DNA from: Planctomycetota bacterium
Lineage (GTDB): Bacteria; Planctomycetota; Planctomycetia; Planctomycetales; Planctomycetaceae
Reading direction: 5' to 3'
DNA: 64,000 bases
Assembly: GCA_023417655.1 (NCBI GenBank)
Contig: JAEZFD010000044.1
Coordinates: forward strand, 1-64,000
The position numbers and the translations under genes were made by a program. Positions 45,564 through 53,948 of this stretch are shown in pieces (the stretch's first letter is position 1; each line of letters opens with the position of its first letter). The notes under the pieces are model-generated. The model did not search any database. It had not been told where the DNA came from and was given only the letters and a program-made list of their open reading frames with translations.

Positions 45564-46613
45564 ATGCTGAATCGACTGCGAGACTGGCTCTGCCCTGACC
45601 TCGGAATTGACCTGGGGACGGTGAATACGCGCATTGCCGTGCGTGGGCAGGGAGTCGTGCTCGATGAACCGACCGTGCTGGCGCTCGAGCGAAAAACCCG
45701 TCGTGTTCTCGGCCGGGGAGCAGCGATTGGTAAACTTGCTCGCCAGATGGTCGGCCGGACTCCTGACAGCATTGTCGCGGTGAATCCTCTGAGGCACGGG
45801 GCGATCAGCGACTTCGAGTTGTGCGAAGTGATGCTGAAGTATTTCTTCCAGAAGGCGTCCCATCAGGGAGGCGGCTTCCGTCCGCGGTGCATCGTCGCTG
45901 TTCCGTCGGAAATGTCGGCAGTCGAAAAACGGGCGGTCTATAACAGTGTCGAACGTGCGGGAGCCGGACGCATCTTTCTGCTCGACAAAGCCCGGGCGGC
46001 GAGCATCGGGGCTGGGCTCCCCATCAGTGAACCGCTGGCGAACATGATCTGTGATCTCGGCGGCGGGACGACCGAATGTGCAATCATCAGTCTGGGCGAA
46101 CCAGTCGCGAGTCGCTCGAGCCGCGTGGCCGGGAATGACTTTGACGATGCAATCGTTGACTACCTGCGCAGGCATTACTCGCTCCGCGTTGGTCACCCCA
46201 CTGCGGAGCAACTTAAAATTGACATTGGCAGTGCAACGACGCTCGACACCGAACTGACAGCCGAAGTCCGCGGACTCGACAGTATCAGCGGAATTCCCCG
46301 AAAGGCGATGCTGACAAGTGAAGAGGTTCGTGAAGCCCTCGGAGAATGTCTGTGGAAGATAGTCAGCTGTATCAAGTCGGTCATTGAACAGTGCGATCCC
46401 GAGTTGATTGGGGATCTGGCGGACACCGGACTGACACTGACCGGCGGCTCCGCTCAGCTACGCAATCTGGATCTGTTCCTGCGTGAACAGCTAGGAATTC
46501 CGGTTCGTATCGACCCTGATCCGATGAATACCGTGGCTCGGGGAACAGCGATCTGTCTGGAGCACATGCAGAACTGGCAACAGCGATTCCAGACGGAAGG
46601 CGTCGGTTTCTGA
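45564..46613 (+). CDS. mreB: Rod-shape protein MreB
   Basis: MreB is the bacterial actin that guides lateral cell-wall synthesis. The 349-residue protein has the actin-type phosphate loop GIDLGTVNTRIAV, then VAVNPLRHGAISDFELCEVML, CIVAVPSEMSAVEKRAV, NMICDLGGGTTECAIISLG and LTGGSAQLRNLDLFL. The ATG at 45564 starts the conserved part; an in-frame TTG at 45462 is unlikely. mreC follows after 35 bases, so the pair forms an operon. The sequence is somewhat divergent from typical MreB, for example ICDLGGGTTE, but all phosphate-binding blocks are present. Confidence 0.92.
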   Translation: MLNRLRDWLCPDLGIDLGTVNTRIAVRGQGVVLDEPTVLALERKTRRVLGRGAAIGKLARQMVGRTPDSIVAVNPLRHGAISDFELCEVMLKYFFQKASHQGGGFRPRCIVAVPSEMSAVEKRAVYNSVERAGAGRIFLLDKARAASIGAGLPISEPLANMICDLGGGTTECAIISLGEPVASRSSRVAGNDFDDAIVDYLRRHYSLRVGHPTAEQLKIDIGSATTLDTELTAEVRGLDSISGIPRKAMLTSEEVREALGECLWKIVSCIKSVIEQCDPELIGDLADTGLTLTGGSAQLRNLDLFLREQLGIPVRIDPDPMNTVARGTAICLEHMQNWQQRFQTEGVGF

Positions 46614-46648
46614 GCCTCGCAACCGACTGAGGCTGAGCATGTGATCTC

Positions 46649-47581
46649 ATGTGGAATGAATCTTCGATCTCTGGTGACACTCTCTCCCGTTCTCGTGCGT
46701 GGCTCGTCTGGGGAGGTTGGTTGCTGGTCGCGCTCGGGCTACATTTCGGTCCCTCCGCAGGTTTAAAAGGAGTCACGGATCTTCTGCAGTCGGCCATTGG
46801 GGCGAGTCTGGCGGTGGTCCCGGTCGCCTCTGCTGAGGTGGCTTCTGACGCTGATCCCGTTGGCGCCAAGCAGTATCGTCAACTGGAAGTCGAGAACCAG
46901 TTACTCAGGCAACAGCTTCGGGAGCTCCAAACTTTGCAGGCAACCGCGGACGCACATCAGCGGCTCGCGATTCCCCCTGACGAACGACTGCTCGAGGTCA
47001 CGCTGCTTGCGACCCGGATCCTGGGACGGAAAGGGGATCCACTCTCCACCAACCTGCAACTTCTCGTGGATCTCGGTCGCGACGAGGGTCTGCACGAACA
47101 GGATCTGGTCCTGACCGGGAGTGGCCTGCTGGTCGAAGGAGGGGCACAGCAGCAAATTCGCGCGGATCAAGTTGTTACTGCGAAACAATCACTCTTTGGT
47201 CGAGTCACCCGAGTTGGTGCACGCACATCGCTGGTGCAACCGATGACTGACGAGGCGTTCCGCATGGCTGTGAGGGTCTATCGCAAGTCAGCATTTGGAG
47301 CGGTCGAGGGGCCTGTCGGCGTGCTGGTCGGGACAGGGCAGGGGTGTCGACTGGAAGAGGTCCCGGCAACTGAAGCGGTCACCGTAGGAGATGACATCTA
47401 TACCGATCCTGTCGCTTCTCCCGTAGGAACTCCCGTTTTTTGCGGTCGAGTCATTCAAGCGGATCTGCAGCCGAGTGCGAATCATTGGTCGCTGGAAGTT
47501 CTTCCTGCAAGCTCTGCATCAAGCATCCCGGATCGCGTGGAAATCCTCAAAAGCTCGCTGACATCGGCAGGGGGCCGATGA
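46649..47581 (+). CDS. mreC: Rod-shape-determining protein MreC
   Basis: MreC is a membrane protein that scaffolds the cell elongation machinery in the periplasm. The 310-residue product has an N-terminal membrane helix (about 18-36, WLVWGGWLLVALGLHF), a coiled coil (about 72-105, EVENQLLRQQLRELQTL) and a beta-rich C-terminal part with VDLGRDEGLHEQDLVL, SLFGRVTRVGARTSLV and VTVGDDIYTDP, all in MreC order. It follows mreB by 35 bases; no mreD, penicillin-binding protein 2 or rodA gene follows. A hairpin overlaps its stop codon. Confidence 0.82.
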   Translation: MWNESSISGDTLSRSRAWLVWGGWLLVALGLHFGPSAGLKGVTDLLQSAIGASLAVVPVASAEVASDADPVGAKQYRQLEVENQLLRQQLRELQTLQATADAHQRLAIPPDERLLEVTLLATRILGRKGDPLSTNLQLLVDLGRDEGLHEQDLVLTGSGLLVEGGAQQQIRADQVVTAKQSLFGRVTRVGARTSLVQPMTDEAFRMAVRVYRKSAFGAVEGPVGVLVGTGQGCRLEEVPATEAVTVGDDIYTDPVASPVGTPVFCGRVIQADLQPSANHWSLEVLPASSASSIPDRVEILKSSLTSAGGR

Positions 47582-47613
47582 AGCATAGGGCAGAGAGGGC
47601 AATTCATGCTTCA
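47579..47613. terminator. Hairpin at the end of mreC
   Basis: TGAAGCAT (47579-47586), which begins with the mreC stop codon, pairs perfectly with ATGCTTCA (47606-47613). No T-run follows, so termination is uncertain. The stretch from here to 48071 contains no gene that I can support. Confidence 0.4.
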
Positions 47614-48071
47614 CTCCACTCTGGTGTGGCGTGAAAGGGACATTTTCCCGGCGGCGATGAACGCTCCTCTTTGCTCTCCCGATATAAAATTACAATACGG
47701 GACGGGATAGCAGCCGAAGTGGCGACCAGCTTGGATGGAGCTCAACGGTCCCGGATGGATCCGAGGGATTCAGTCACGCCGCGTGATAAATTCTGGGCAA
47801 TCTTGCTTAAAGAAGCGACTAGTGACTGGCTTTGGATGTTTCGCACGCGATGCAGTTGCAGCTGAGTGCGGAATCTGACTCGTCTCGTTTTCTCATCTGT
47901 TGATCTTATTAAAACTTTCAATTGCAGGTATTGATTTGTGGCGGGTTTCCACAGGTATTTAAATTGCAACGCTGATCTCAGGAGATATCATCGTCGGGGT
48001 CTATCGGTACGAAGGTGCCGGTTCACTTCTTGAAGTCTGATGTTCTCGCAGGCTTAATATTGGAGGGCGCG

Positions 48072-48209
48072 ATGCGATTAGCGATCAGGCAGAAGGCCTC
48101 CATTCTTCGACATCGAATTGCCAGGTTTACTCTCATCGAACTGCTTGTCGTGATCGCGATTATTGCAGTTCTGATTGCTTTGTTGCGGCCTGCCGTCCAG
48201 CAATGGTGA
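48072..48209 (+). pseudogene. DUF1559 gene remnant
   Basis: A 45-codon frame from the ATG at 48072 encodes only the prepilin leader of a DUF1559 protein: IARFTLIELLVVIAIIAVLI, then ALLRPAVQQW and a stop. Functional members continue with AREAARR and some 250 further residues. The bases after the stop still resemble that continuation in a shifted frame for a few codons and then lose similarity. The intact DUF1559 gene starts 220 bases on. I read this as a decayed duplicate of the downstream gene, or the first exon-like relic of a recombined copy. Confidence 0.7.
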
Positions 48210-48428
48210 AGCGAGGGCCGAACCGCTGGATTTCGAACTCAAGTCGCCATGAGCCCCATTGAATTCCCCGAAGTGGCCTCTTTTGAACGATCGGCGAATG
48301 CGATGTTTTTGAGCTTCGTCGCAGTTAAACGGAGTCAGCATTCTCTTTTCTGAAGTTCCGATAATTGGATCTTTTTTCTCGCAATCGCATAGTGTCCTGT
48401 TTTGGAGTTTGAAGTGATTGATCGTGAT

Positions 48429-49445
48429 ATGAAGAGCTTGTCAGGAATCGCGAGAAAGGGCAGACGAGCAGCAGGGTTTATGCTGATCGAGTTGCTCGTC
48501 GTGATTGCCATCATCGCCGTCCTGATCGCACTCCTGCTGCCGGCGGTGCAGCAGGCCCGTGAGGCTGCTCGGCGGGCTCAGTGCAAAAATCAGCTAAAAC
48601 AGATGGGTTTGGCTGTTCATAACTATCATGATGTCTATAACAAGTTTCCGATCGGATCCCGCGGGCCGTCGCTGGGGATCGGCTACAATTGGCGATTTGC
48701 GATTCTGCCATATCTCGATCAATCAGCGGTCTACAACAAGTTCGATTTCAGCCCGACAGTGGCTCAGAACTTTCAGAGCGGACCAGGCGGAATTCTCCGG
48801 ACCTACCGGTTCGGGGGCTACAATTGTCCTTCAAGTGTGCTGACCAACGATTCGGTTGGTGTCCCCGTAGCGAACGTAGTCAGCAGTCAGGCGATGGACT
48901 ATGTCGGGATTGCCGGGGCATATCCAGACCCGGCCGGTCGGACAAACGTCTGTAGCCAACTGACCGCCCAGCAGTTCTACGCATGTAACAACGGACTCTT
49001 TGCACCGAATGAAGGATTCGGAGCTCGTGATTGTACCGACGGGCTGTCCAACACATTGATTATCGGGGAACAGTCAGGTGTCGTGGCGGGGAACAACGAC
49101 TGGCGCAGCTATTATTATGGCGGCTGGTCCGGATATACGCGGAATTACACCGCTCCGGAAATGTTGAGTGGCGGGAGCGGTGCGACGGGCACAAAGGGAA
49201 GCCATGACCTCTACGGCGTCGGAATCACTACGAGCCGTCAGGGGAACCGCATTAACATGAAGACGACTCCGGCCGGAGGAAATGCGGTCTATCGCGGAAA
49301 TACCGTTCTGAGTTCCTTCCATGACGGTGGAACTCATGTTCTGCTGGGCGACGGGTCTGTCCGATTCCTGATGGACAGCATCGACGGCACGACCTTTCTG
49401 GCGCTTTCAGCCAAGGACGACGGCACCGTGGTCGGAGACTACTGA
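48429..49445 (+). CDS. DUF1559 prepilin-like protein
   Basis: The 338-residue protein is a complete DUF1559 member: a type IV prepilin-like leader (GRRAAGFMLIELLVV, with Met where most have Thr), the AVQQAREAARRAQCKNQLKQ helix, LPYLDQSAVYNKFDF, NCPSS and, near the end, SFHDGGTHVLLGDGSVRFL, which is diagnostic. Such proteins are numerous in Planctomycetota and should be processed by prepilin peptidase and reach the cell surface or a pseudopilus; their role is not settled. I prefer the ATG at 48429 to an in-frame TTG at 48402. A small lipoprotein gene follows, the usual arrangement. Confidence 0.93.
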   Translation: MKSLSGIARKGRRAAGFMLIELLVVIAIIAVLIALLLPAVQQAREAARRAQCKNQLKQMGLAVHNYHDVYNKFPIGSRGPSLGIGYNWRFAILPYLDQSAVYNKFDFSPTVAQNFQSGPGGILRTYRFGGYNCPSSVLTNDSVGVPVANVVSSQAMDYVGIAGAYPDPAGRTNVCSQLTAQQFYACNNGLFAPNEGFGARDCTDGLSNTLIIGEQSGVVAGNNDWRSYYYGGWSGYTRNYTAPEMLSGGSGATGTKGSHDLYGVGITTSRQGNRINMKTTPAGGNAVYRGNTVLSSFHDGGTHVLLGDGSVRFLMDSIDGTTFLALSAKDDGTVVGDY

Positions 49446-49677
49446 GTCGTCGAAATCCTCCTGATGTCCTGCTGCGTGGTGAGTCAGACTTCTGTCGACT
49501 CACCTGCTTCAGTGTGACTTTCGGTCGCCGACTCGCCTCCAGCGGCGGGGCATTCCGTGCGGTGACTCGGTGTTGGGCTTCCGCTGCTCTCACCGCGTCT
49601 GATTCGCGACTTTGATTGCAGATCCTTCTCGGGCATTGTGCTCACCCAGAATTTAGAATCGACAAAGAGTGTGTGAT

Positions 49678-50097
49678 ATGGCAACTCAATGGATCCGACG
49701 ACTGGCGACCGCTGCTTTCGCGGCATCCCTGTTTGTGACGGGCTGTTCCCAAGATCAAGGATCTCAGGTCGAGACCGGGTCCCTCACCGTGAAAGTCACC
49801 GACGGAAATCAGGCGTTATCCCGTGCGACAGTCCGGCTGATTTCGGTGAATGGCCAAGCTGGATCGATTGCGGATCTCGATGACACAGGCAGCGCCCAGT
49901 TCAAAGAGATTGAAGTCGGGGAATACCGGGTAGCCATTTTTCCGGCGAGCGAGGGAGATCCGATTCCTGACGCTCCACCATCGACGGTCAAGCCAGTGAA
50001 GATCCCTGCCAAATTCCAGGACGAATCGCAGACGCCACTGCGGGCATCCGTTGCGAAAGGTGAGACTGAAGCGACCTTCGATCTACAGAAGAAGTAG
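49678..50097 (+). CDS. Small lipoprotein with a transthyretin-like beta domain
   Basis: The 139-residue product has a lipoprotein signal peptide ending in the lipobox LFVTGC, so the cysteine should be lipidated. The remaining 110 residues form a beta-rich domain (GSLTVKVTDGNQALSRATVRL, then GEYRVAIFPASEGDP) like the carboxypeptidase-regulatory or transthyretin-like domains. Genes of this type often follow DUF1559 genes in planctomycetes, as here, 232 bases downstream. The ATG at 49678 is preferred to an in-frame GTG at 49669. It may bind the DUF1559 pseudopilin at the envelope; this is inference. Confidence 0.75.
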   Translation: MATQWIRRLATAAFAASLFVTGCSQDQGSQVETGSLTVKVTDGNQALSRATVRLISVNGQAGSIADLDDTGSAQFKEIEVGEYRVAIFPASEGDPIPDAPPSTVKPVKIPAKFQDESQTPLRASVAKGETEATFDLQKK

Positions 50098-50137
50098 CGT
50101 CAGCGGCGAACACTTTCGTCGTGTTCTGACGGACTCC

Positions 50138-50165
50138 GGTGCATCTGCGGGCTGGCAGATGCACC
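50138..50165 (+). terminator. Rho-independent terminator after the DUF1559-lipoprotein unit
   Basis: GGTGCATCTGC (50138-50148) pairs perfectly with GCAGATGCACC (50155-50165), loop of 6, followed by TTTTCATTTT. It lies 40 bases after the small lipoprotein stop. Confidence 0.93.
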
Positions 50166-50309
50166 TTTTCATTTTCCGCAGACGGGTTTACTGTCCAGTG
50201 CCAACTGTCGCAGTTTGTCATTTCTGTCGGAAATCATTCGGCCCCGGAAATCGGGAGTTCATTCCACACTCAATGACAGCACCTTAACGCAGGCACTTCA
50301 TTGGCAGGG

Positions 50310-52250
50310 CTATTTCGTGTAGACAGCGGGTTCGATTGGCTCGAAGTTGGCCTTTCGGATCTGATGGACCTGCTGCTGCGTGGCCTCAATTGCTGCCTGT
50401 TGATTCGCCTGACGACGTTGTGCGGCAGGACCAATTGATCCTTCAGCAATCATCTTTCGCATCAGGTTCAACAGTTCCAGGCGACGCTCAGGCTGGTCTG
50501 CTTCCGAGAGGACGACGTCATAGACCACATATCGTTCGCCTTCGCGGACGAGTTGGATCTCGCAGGAAACCCGTCCGTCGGACGTACGGATCTGGCTGAC
50601 AGATTCGGCGATCTGAATTGCGGTCACTTCATTGAGCAGCGGACGCAGGAATTGATTCGAAATCTGCGGCACTTCAGTCAGCTGCTTCCAGACAATACGA
50701 TCGAGTCCATCGGCTGAGAACTTGATCAGATTGTTCAGGTCCTTGCGGTGCAGTGCGGAATGGAAGGCCTGCACTGTCAGCATGACTTCGAGGTTGGCTT
50801 TCAGGGATGCCGGTCGATCAAACGCGGGCATCAGCACATCGTCGACGACCATCCAGCCGCGGGCTGCCTGCAGGACCAGTGTCAGCGGAACTCCGCCCTG
50901 ATCGACAGTGACTTCGGCAACGTCGCCTCGGAAATTGGTGGTCAGGATTTCCATCTCCCCGGCCGGAAGTTCTGGGTCAGACATGATTGCGAATTGACTC
51001 GCTTCAGGACGTCCCCAGACCTGATCAACGAAGCTGGTTGAAGACAGTTCCTTCAGCTTGGGAAGATCGCGTTCCTGCAGAGCTTTGACATACAGAGTCA
51101 CCACTGTCTGTGTCAGAAACACTGCCGACATCCGGCGGACGTCTTTGTCTCCCTTTTCGAACATGGTCACTTCGTCGACGCGGAACTCTGCATTTCCTTT
51201 TGAACCATCTGCGTTCTTGGGTTCTTCCTCACGCAATGTCAGCATATAGGTGGAATCATTGTCCTTCAGGATCAGTTCCACCCGCTTGATGGATTGGCCG
51301 CCATCAGTGAACTGTCGAGCTTCGTAGTTGTCCTTCAACAGAACGTCGATGGGCAGGGGAACCTGATCAAGGTCGGCGCCCGAGAGACACTGTGTGTAAA
51401 GGTTCTTGGTTGCAGTGTTCGCCAGTCCTTCCCGGTTCTGCTCCTGATAGGCAGTGAGGAATTCGTTCGACCGGTTCAGAGCGGCCACCACTTTGGATAA
51501 CTGTCGGATCCCGACTGATTCTTTGGAGGTTGGTTCAATTGCGAGGTCATGCAGAATCCAGCGGCTGTCTTTCTGGTGCATTTCCAGGAACAGACTCCCT
51601 TGCGGATGCGGGACGACGACAAAGGCCTTTTCCCCATTCAATCGAGCATCAGGCTTGAAGGTGCTCTGGCTGCCTGGGCCGGCGACTTCTTTTGACAGTT
51701 TCTCGAACCAGGCGGGAGGAAGCGGTTTCAGCTGGGTCTGCAAACTCTCGTCGCAGAAAGCAAGTTTCTCATCACGGCTGCCTTCGCGCCAGGCGAGGAG
51801 GATTTCCCGACATGTCAGCAGCAGGTCCATCTGTTCGGTGATGGATCGCTCGACGATGGCTCCTGCTCCGGAGTCCTGTTTCAGGATCACATCATCGACG
51901 ACCCAGCTGCGGCCGTTCTTCGTCAGCAGGTATTCCACTTCTTTGGCCGACTCTTTCTCGCCGACTTTGACGACCGCTTTTCGTTTCCCGTCAGGCAGAT
52001 TCTCGACGGAGACGATCTCCACCTTCCCGGCGGGGATCTTCAGCATTTTGAGTCCCTTGGGGGAATCCTTGCCACGCAGGGCCTTCTGCCCGAATTCCTC
52101 TGATGTCGCCCCTTTCAGGCCGTCCAGGTCCTGCGACTGCATGTTCTCTGCGAACTGTTCGATCGCACGCTTTGTAAACATGCTGGTACAGCCAGGCACC
52201 ATGAGCACAGTCAGGGCGCATGTCAGAATCCAGTATGGGGAACGACTCAT
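50310..52250 (-). CDS. Large lipoprotein with five NTF2-like modules
   Basis: The 646-residue protein has a lipoprotein signal peptide with the lipobox MVPGC. The rest appears to be about five related modules of 100-120 residues. Each starts with a helix in which a sequence like L-x-x-A-L-x-x-x-D-L-x-x-L appears (examples AENMQSQDLDGLKGATSEEF, YVKALQERDLPKLKELSSTS, FHSALHRKDLNNLIKFSADG). Most end in a strand such as SWVVDDVIL, GWMVVDDVLM or YVVYDVVLSE. This is the layout of NTF2/SnoaL-like domains. A C-terminal coiled-coil Gln-rich stretch ends the protein. I do not recognise the family as a whole. It is a single gene; 418 gene-free bases (52251-52668) separate it from the divergent next gene and should contain both promoters. 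Confidence 0.65.
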   Translation of the reverse strand: MSRSPYWILTCALTVLMVPGCTSMFTKRAIEQFAENMQSQDLDGLKGATSEEFGQKALRGKDSPKGLKMLKIPAGKVEIVSVENLPDGKRKAVVKVGEKESAKEVEYLLTKNGRSWVVDDVILKQDSGAGAIVERSITEQMDLLLTCREILLAWREGSRDEKLAFCDESLQTQLKPLPPAWFEKLSKEVAGPGSQSTFKPDARLNGEKAFVVVPHPQGSLFLEMHQKDSRWILHDLAIEPTSKESVGIRQLSKVVAALNRSNEFLTAYQEQNREGLANTATKNLYTQCLSGADLDQVPLPIDVLLKDNYEARQFTDGGQSIKRVELILKDNDSTYMLTLREEEPKNADGSKGNAEFRVDEVTMFEKGDKDVRRMSAVFLTQTVVTLYVKALQERDLPKLKELSSTSFVDQVWGRPEASQFAIMSDPELPAGEMEILTTNFRGDVAEVTVDQGGVPLTLVLQAARGWMVVDDVLMPAFDRPASLKANLEVMLTVQAFHSALHRKDLNNLIKFSADGLDRIVWKQLTEVPQISNQFLRPLLNEVTAIQIAESVSQIRTSDGRVSCEIQLVREGERYVVYDVVLSEADQPERRLELLNLMRKMIAEGSIGPAAQRRQANQQAAIEATQQQVHQIRKANFEPIEPAVYTK

Positions 52251-52668
52251 AGGGACTACTCAGGCCGTCTTCCCAACGGTACGCAGGTGCCGTCAGGTCG
52301 GGGATGTCGGAACAGACTTGAACGAAAGACAGGACTGGCGTTCTCTCACACCAGAATGAATCCGGTCAAGATGCGCCCTGTTCTGGTTCAGCGCCTAAGA
52401 GTGCGGTTTCACCGGGGAAGAATTCTGGAAAACCCTACTGAAACACTGCAAATTCAGAAAAAACCCGTATGGACAGAATCGGGAGGATTGCCAATACTCC
52501 CCGCGCCTGTCGATCGGCAGGTTTGGCCGAAGACTGCACGTGATGGCAGCAATTGCCTGTCATCTCGAGTCTTCGCGGTTGTCCTCTCCCGCCAAGGGGT
52601 CCAATCGATCCTCCCCAATTGTGGACATCCGATCTCGAATTCCAATCCTGAACCGCCCGAGGTAGGTC

Positions 52669-53823
52669 ATGTCTCGACCGCTCGATTCCCATCGACGACA
52701 TCTTCGTTCACATCATCAGAACTCGCTGGCACTCTTCGCTGCTGCTTCTGATTTTGTCGGAAAAGGTTTCGGTGGCCGTCTGCTGCAGGTCGGTCTGGCT
52801 ACGCTCGTCTGCTTATCCACTGGCTGCCATCAGACGTATTCCCGGCCATACGGCTACGGGGGTTACGGATGTCCGCCGGAAGGTTGTCCTCCAGCGGGCT
52901 CATACCCTGCAGGGTCTTATCCGGCCGGTGCTTACCCGGCTCCGATTCAGACTCTCACGCCGGGACAACCCTATGTTCCTGGCGGAATGACTCCATCGGG
53001 TGCCACCCCGACTTATCAGGCACCCAACAGTGGGTTGCAGCCGATTCCAGATAATTCGGCACCGAGCTATGCTCCAAATACAAGTCCGCTGGCACCGTCT
53101 CCGTACATGGGACCAGGGGCGTCTCTGCCGCCTGCCAGTTCATCCACACTCAGCGGAATTCAGCAGGTCAGCGGGGTCCAACCAGTCGGCGGTGTGCAGC
53201 CACTGGGTGCAGCACAGCCTCTGGGTGGCGTGCAGCCGACTCCCCTGAATCCTCCGATGGCCGCGTTGAGGCAAATTCCTGCCCAGCCGCTTTCGACGGT
53301 CACTCCCGCGACCTCCTCGCAATACTCTCCGGTTCCTGCAGTCCAGCCGGTTCAGCCGATTCACCCTGCCACTGCGGCCAAGCTGATTGACGCCATCTCG
53401 ACCCAGCAGAGTCAGTCTGCTGCAGCGAGTTCTGATACGTTCATGGCACCTGTGAATTCACCACCAGCGGCGGTCCCGGTTTCGTCTTCTACGACCTCGG
53501 CCGAACCATGGAGTATGGAAGTCAAGAAGGTCGAACAGGCGTCTTTGACCCCATTCGGGCATGACGCAAAGTTCCGCTGGCTTCGCGGAGTCGTCAGTCA
53601 GGATCCAAAGGACGGCAGCTGGGGGATCGTCTACAACGACGCGCCTGGAAAGGACGACCGCTGGGGAGGCCACCTCTCTCTGACGATGCCGCCTGATTTG
53701 ATCGAGCTTCGCGACGGAGACACTGTGCATGTGCAGGGCCGCGTCGACACTGTCGCCAACGACGGTCAGGGCAAGCCGGTCTATGTCGTATCCCATGCCC
53801 AGAAGTTCAATGTTGTTGAATGA
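52669..53823 (+). CDS. Lipoprotein with low-complexity repeats and a C-terminal OB-like domain
   Basis: A long basic N-terminus (MSRPLDSHRRHLRSHHQN) leads to a hydrophobic stretch with the lipobox LSTGC at about residue 52. Then follow roughly 220 residues of low complexity: PAGSYP-type repeats (PAGSYPAGSYPAGAYPAP), and QPVGGVQPLG-type repeats. The last 95 residues are a well-ordered domain (WLRGVVSQDPKDGSWGIVYN, HLSLTMPPDLIELRDGDTVH, then VQGRVDTVAN) that looks like a small OB or beta-barrel fold. The ATG at 52669 follows GAGGTAGGT. Function is unknown; the repeat region suggests a flexible tether at the outer surface. Confidence 0.7.
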   Translation: MSRPLDSHRRHLRSHHQNSLALFAAASDFVGKGFGGRLLQVGLATLVCLSTGCHQTYSRPYGYGGYGCPPEGCPPAGSYPAGSYPAGAYPAPIQTLTPGQPYVPGGMTPSGATPTYQAPNSGLQPIPDNSAPSYAPNTSPLAPSPYMGPGASLPPASSSTLSGIQQVSGVQPVGGVQPLGAAQPLGGVQPTPLNPPMAALRQIPAQPLSTVTPATSSQYSPVPAVQPVQPIHPATAAKLIDAISTQQSQSAAASSDTFMAPVNSPPAAVPVSSSTTSAEPWSMEVKKVEQASLTPFGHDAKFRWLRGVVSQDPKDGSWGIVYNDAPGKDDRWGGHLSLTMPPDLIELRDGDTVHVQGRVDTVANDGQGKPVYVVSHAQKFNVVE

Positions 53824-53948
53824 TGCGATTGTCGAATGATTCCGCCGTATGAACTGACAGCCTGGGCTCTGCCGAGCGAATTGTCCCGGCGGTCAATAAA
53901 CGATCCCGCTGACTCAGGCGAGCGGACTGAAGCGGCAACTTCTCTGAA

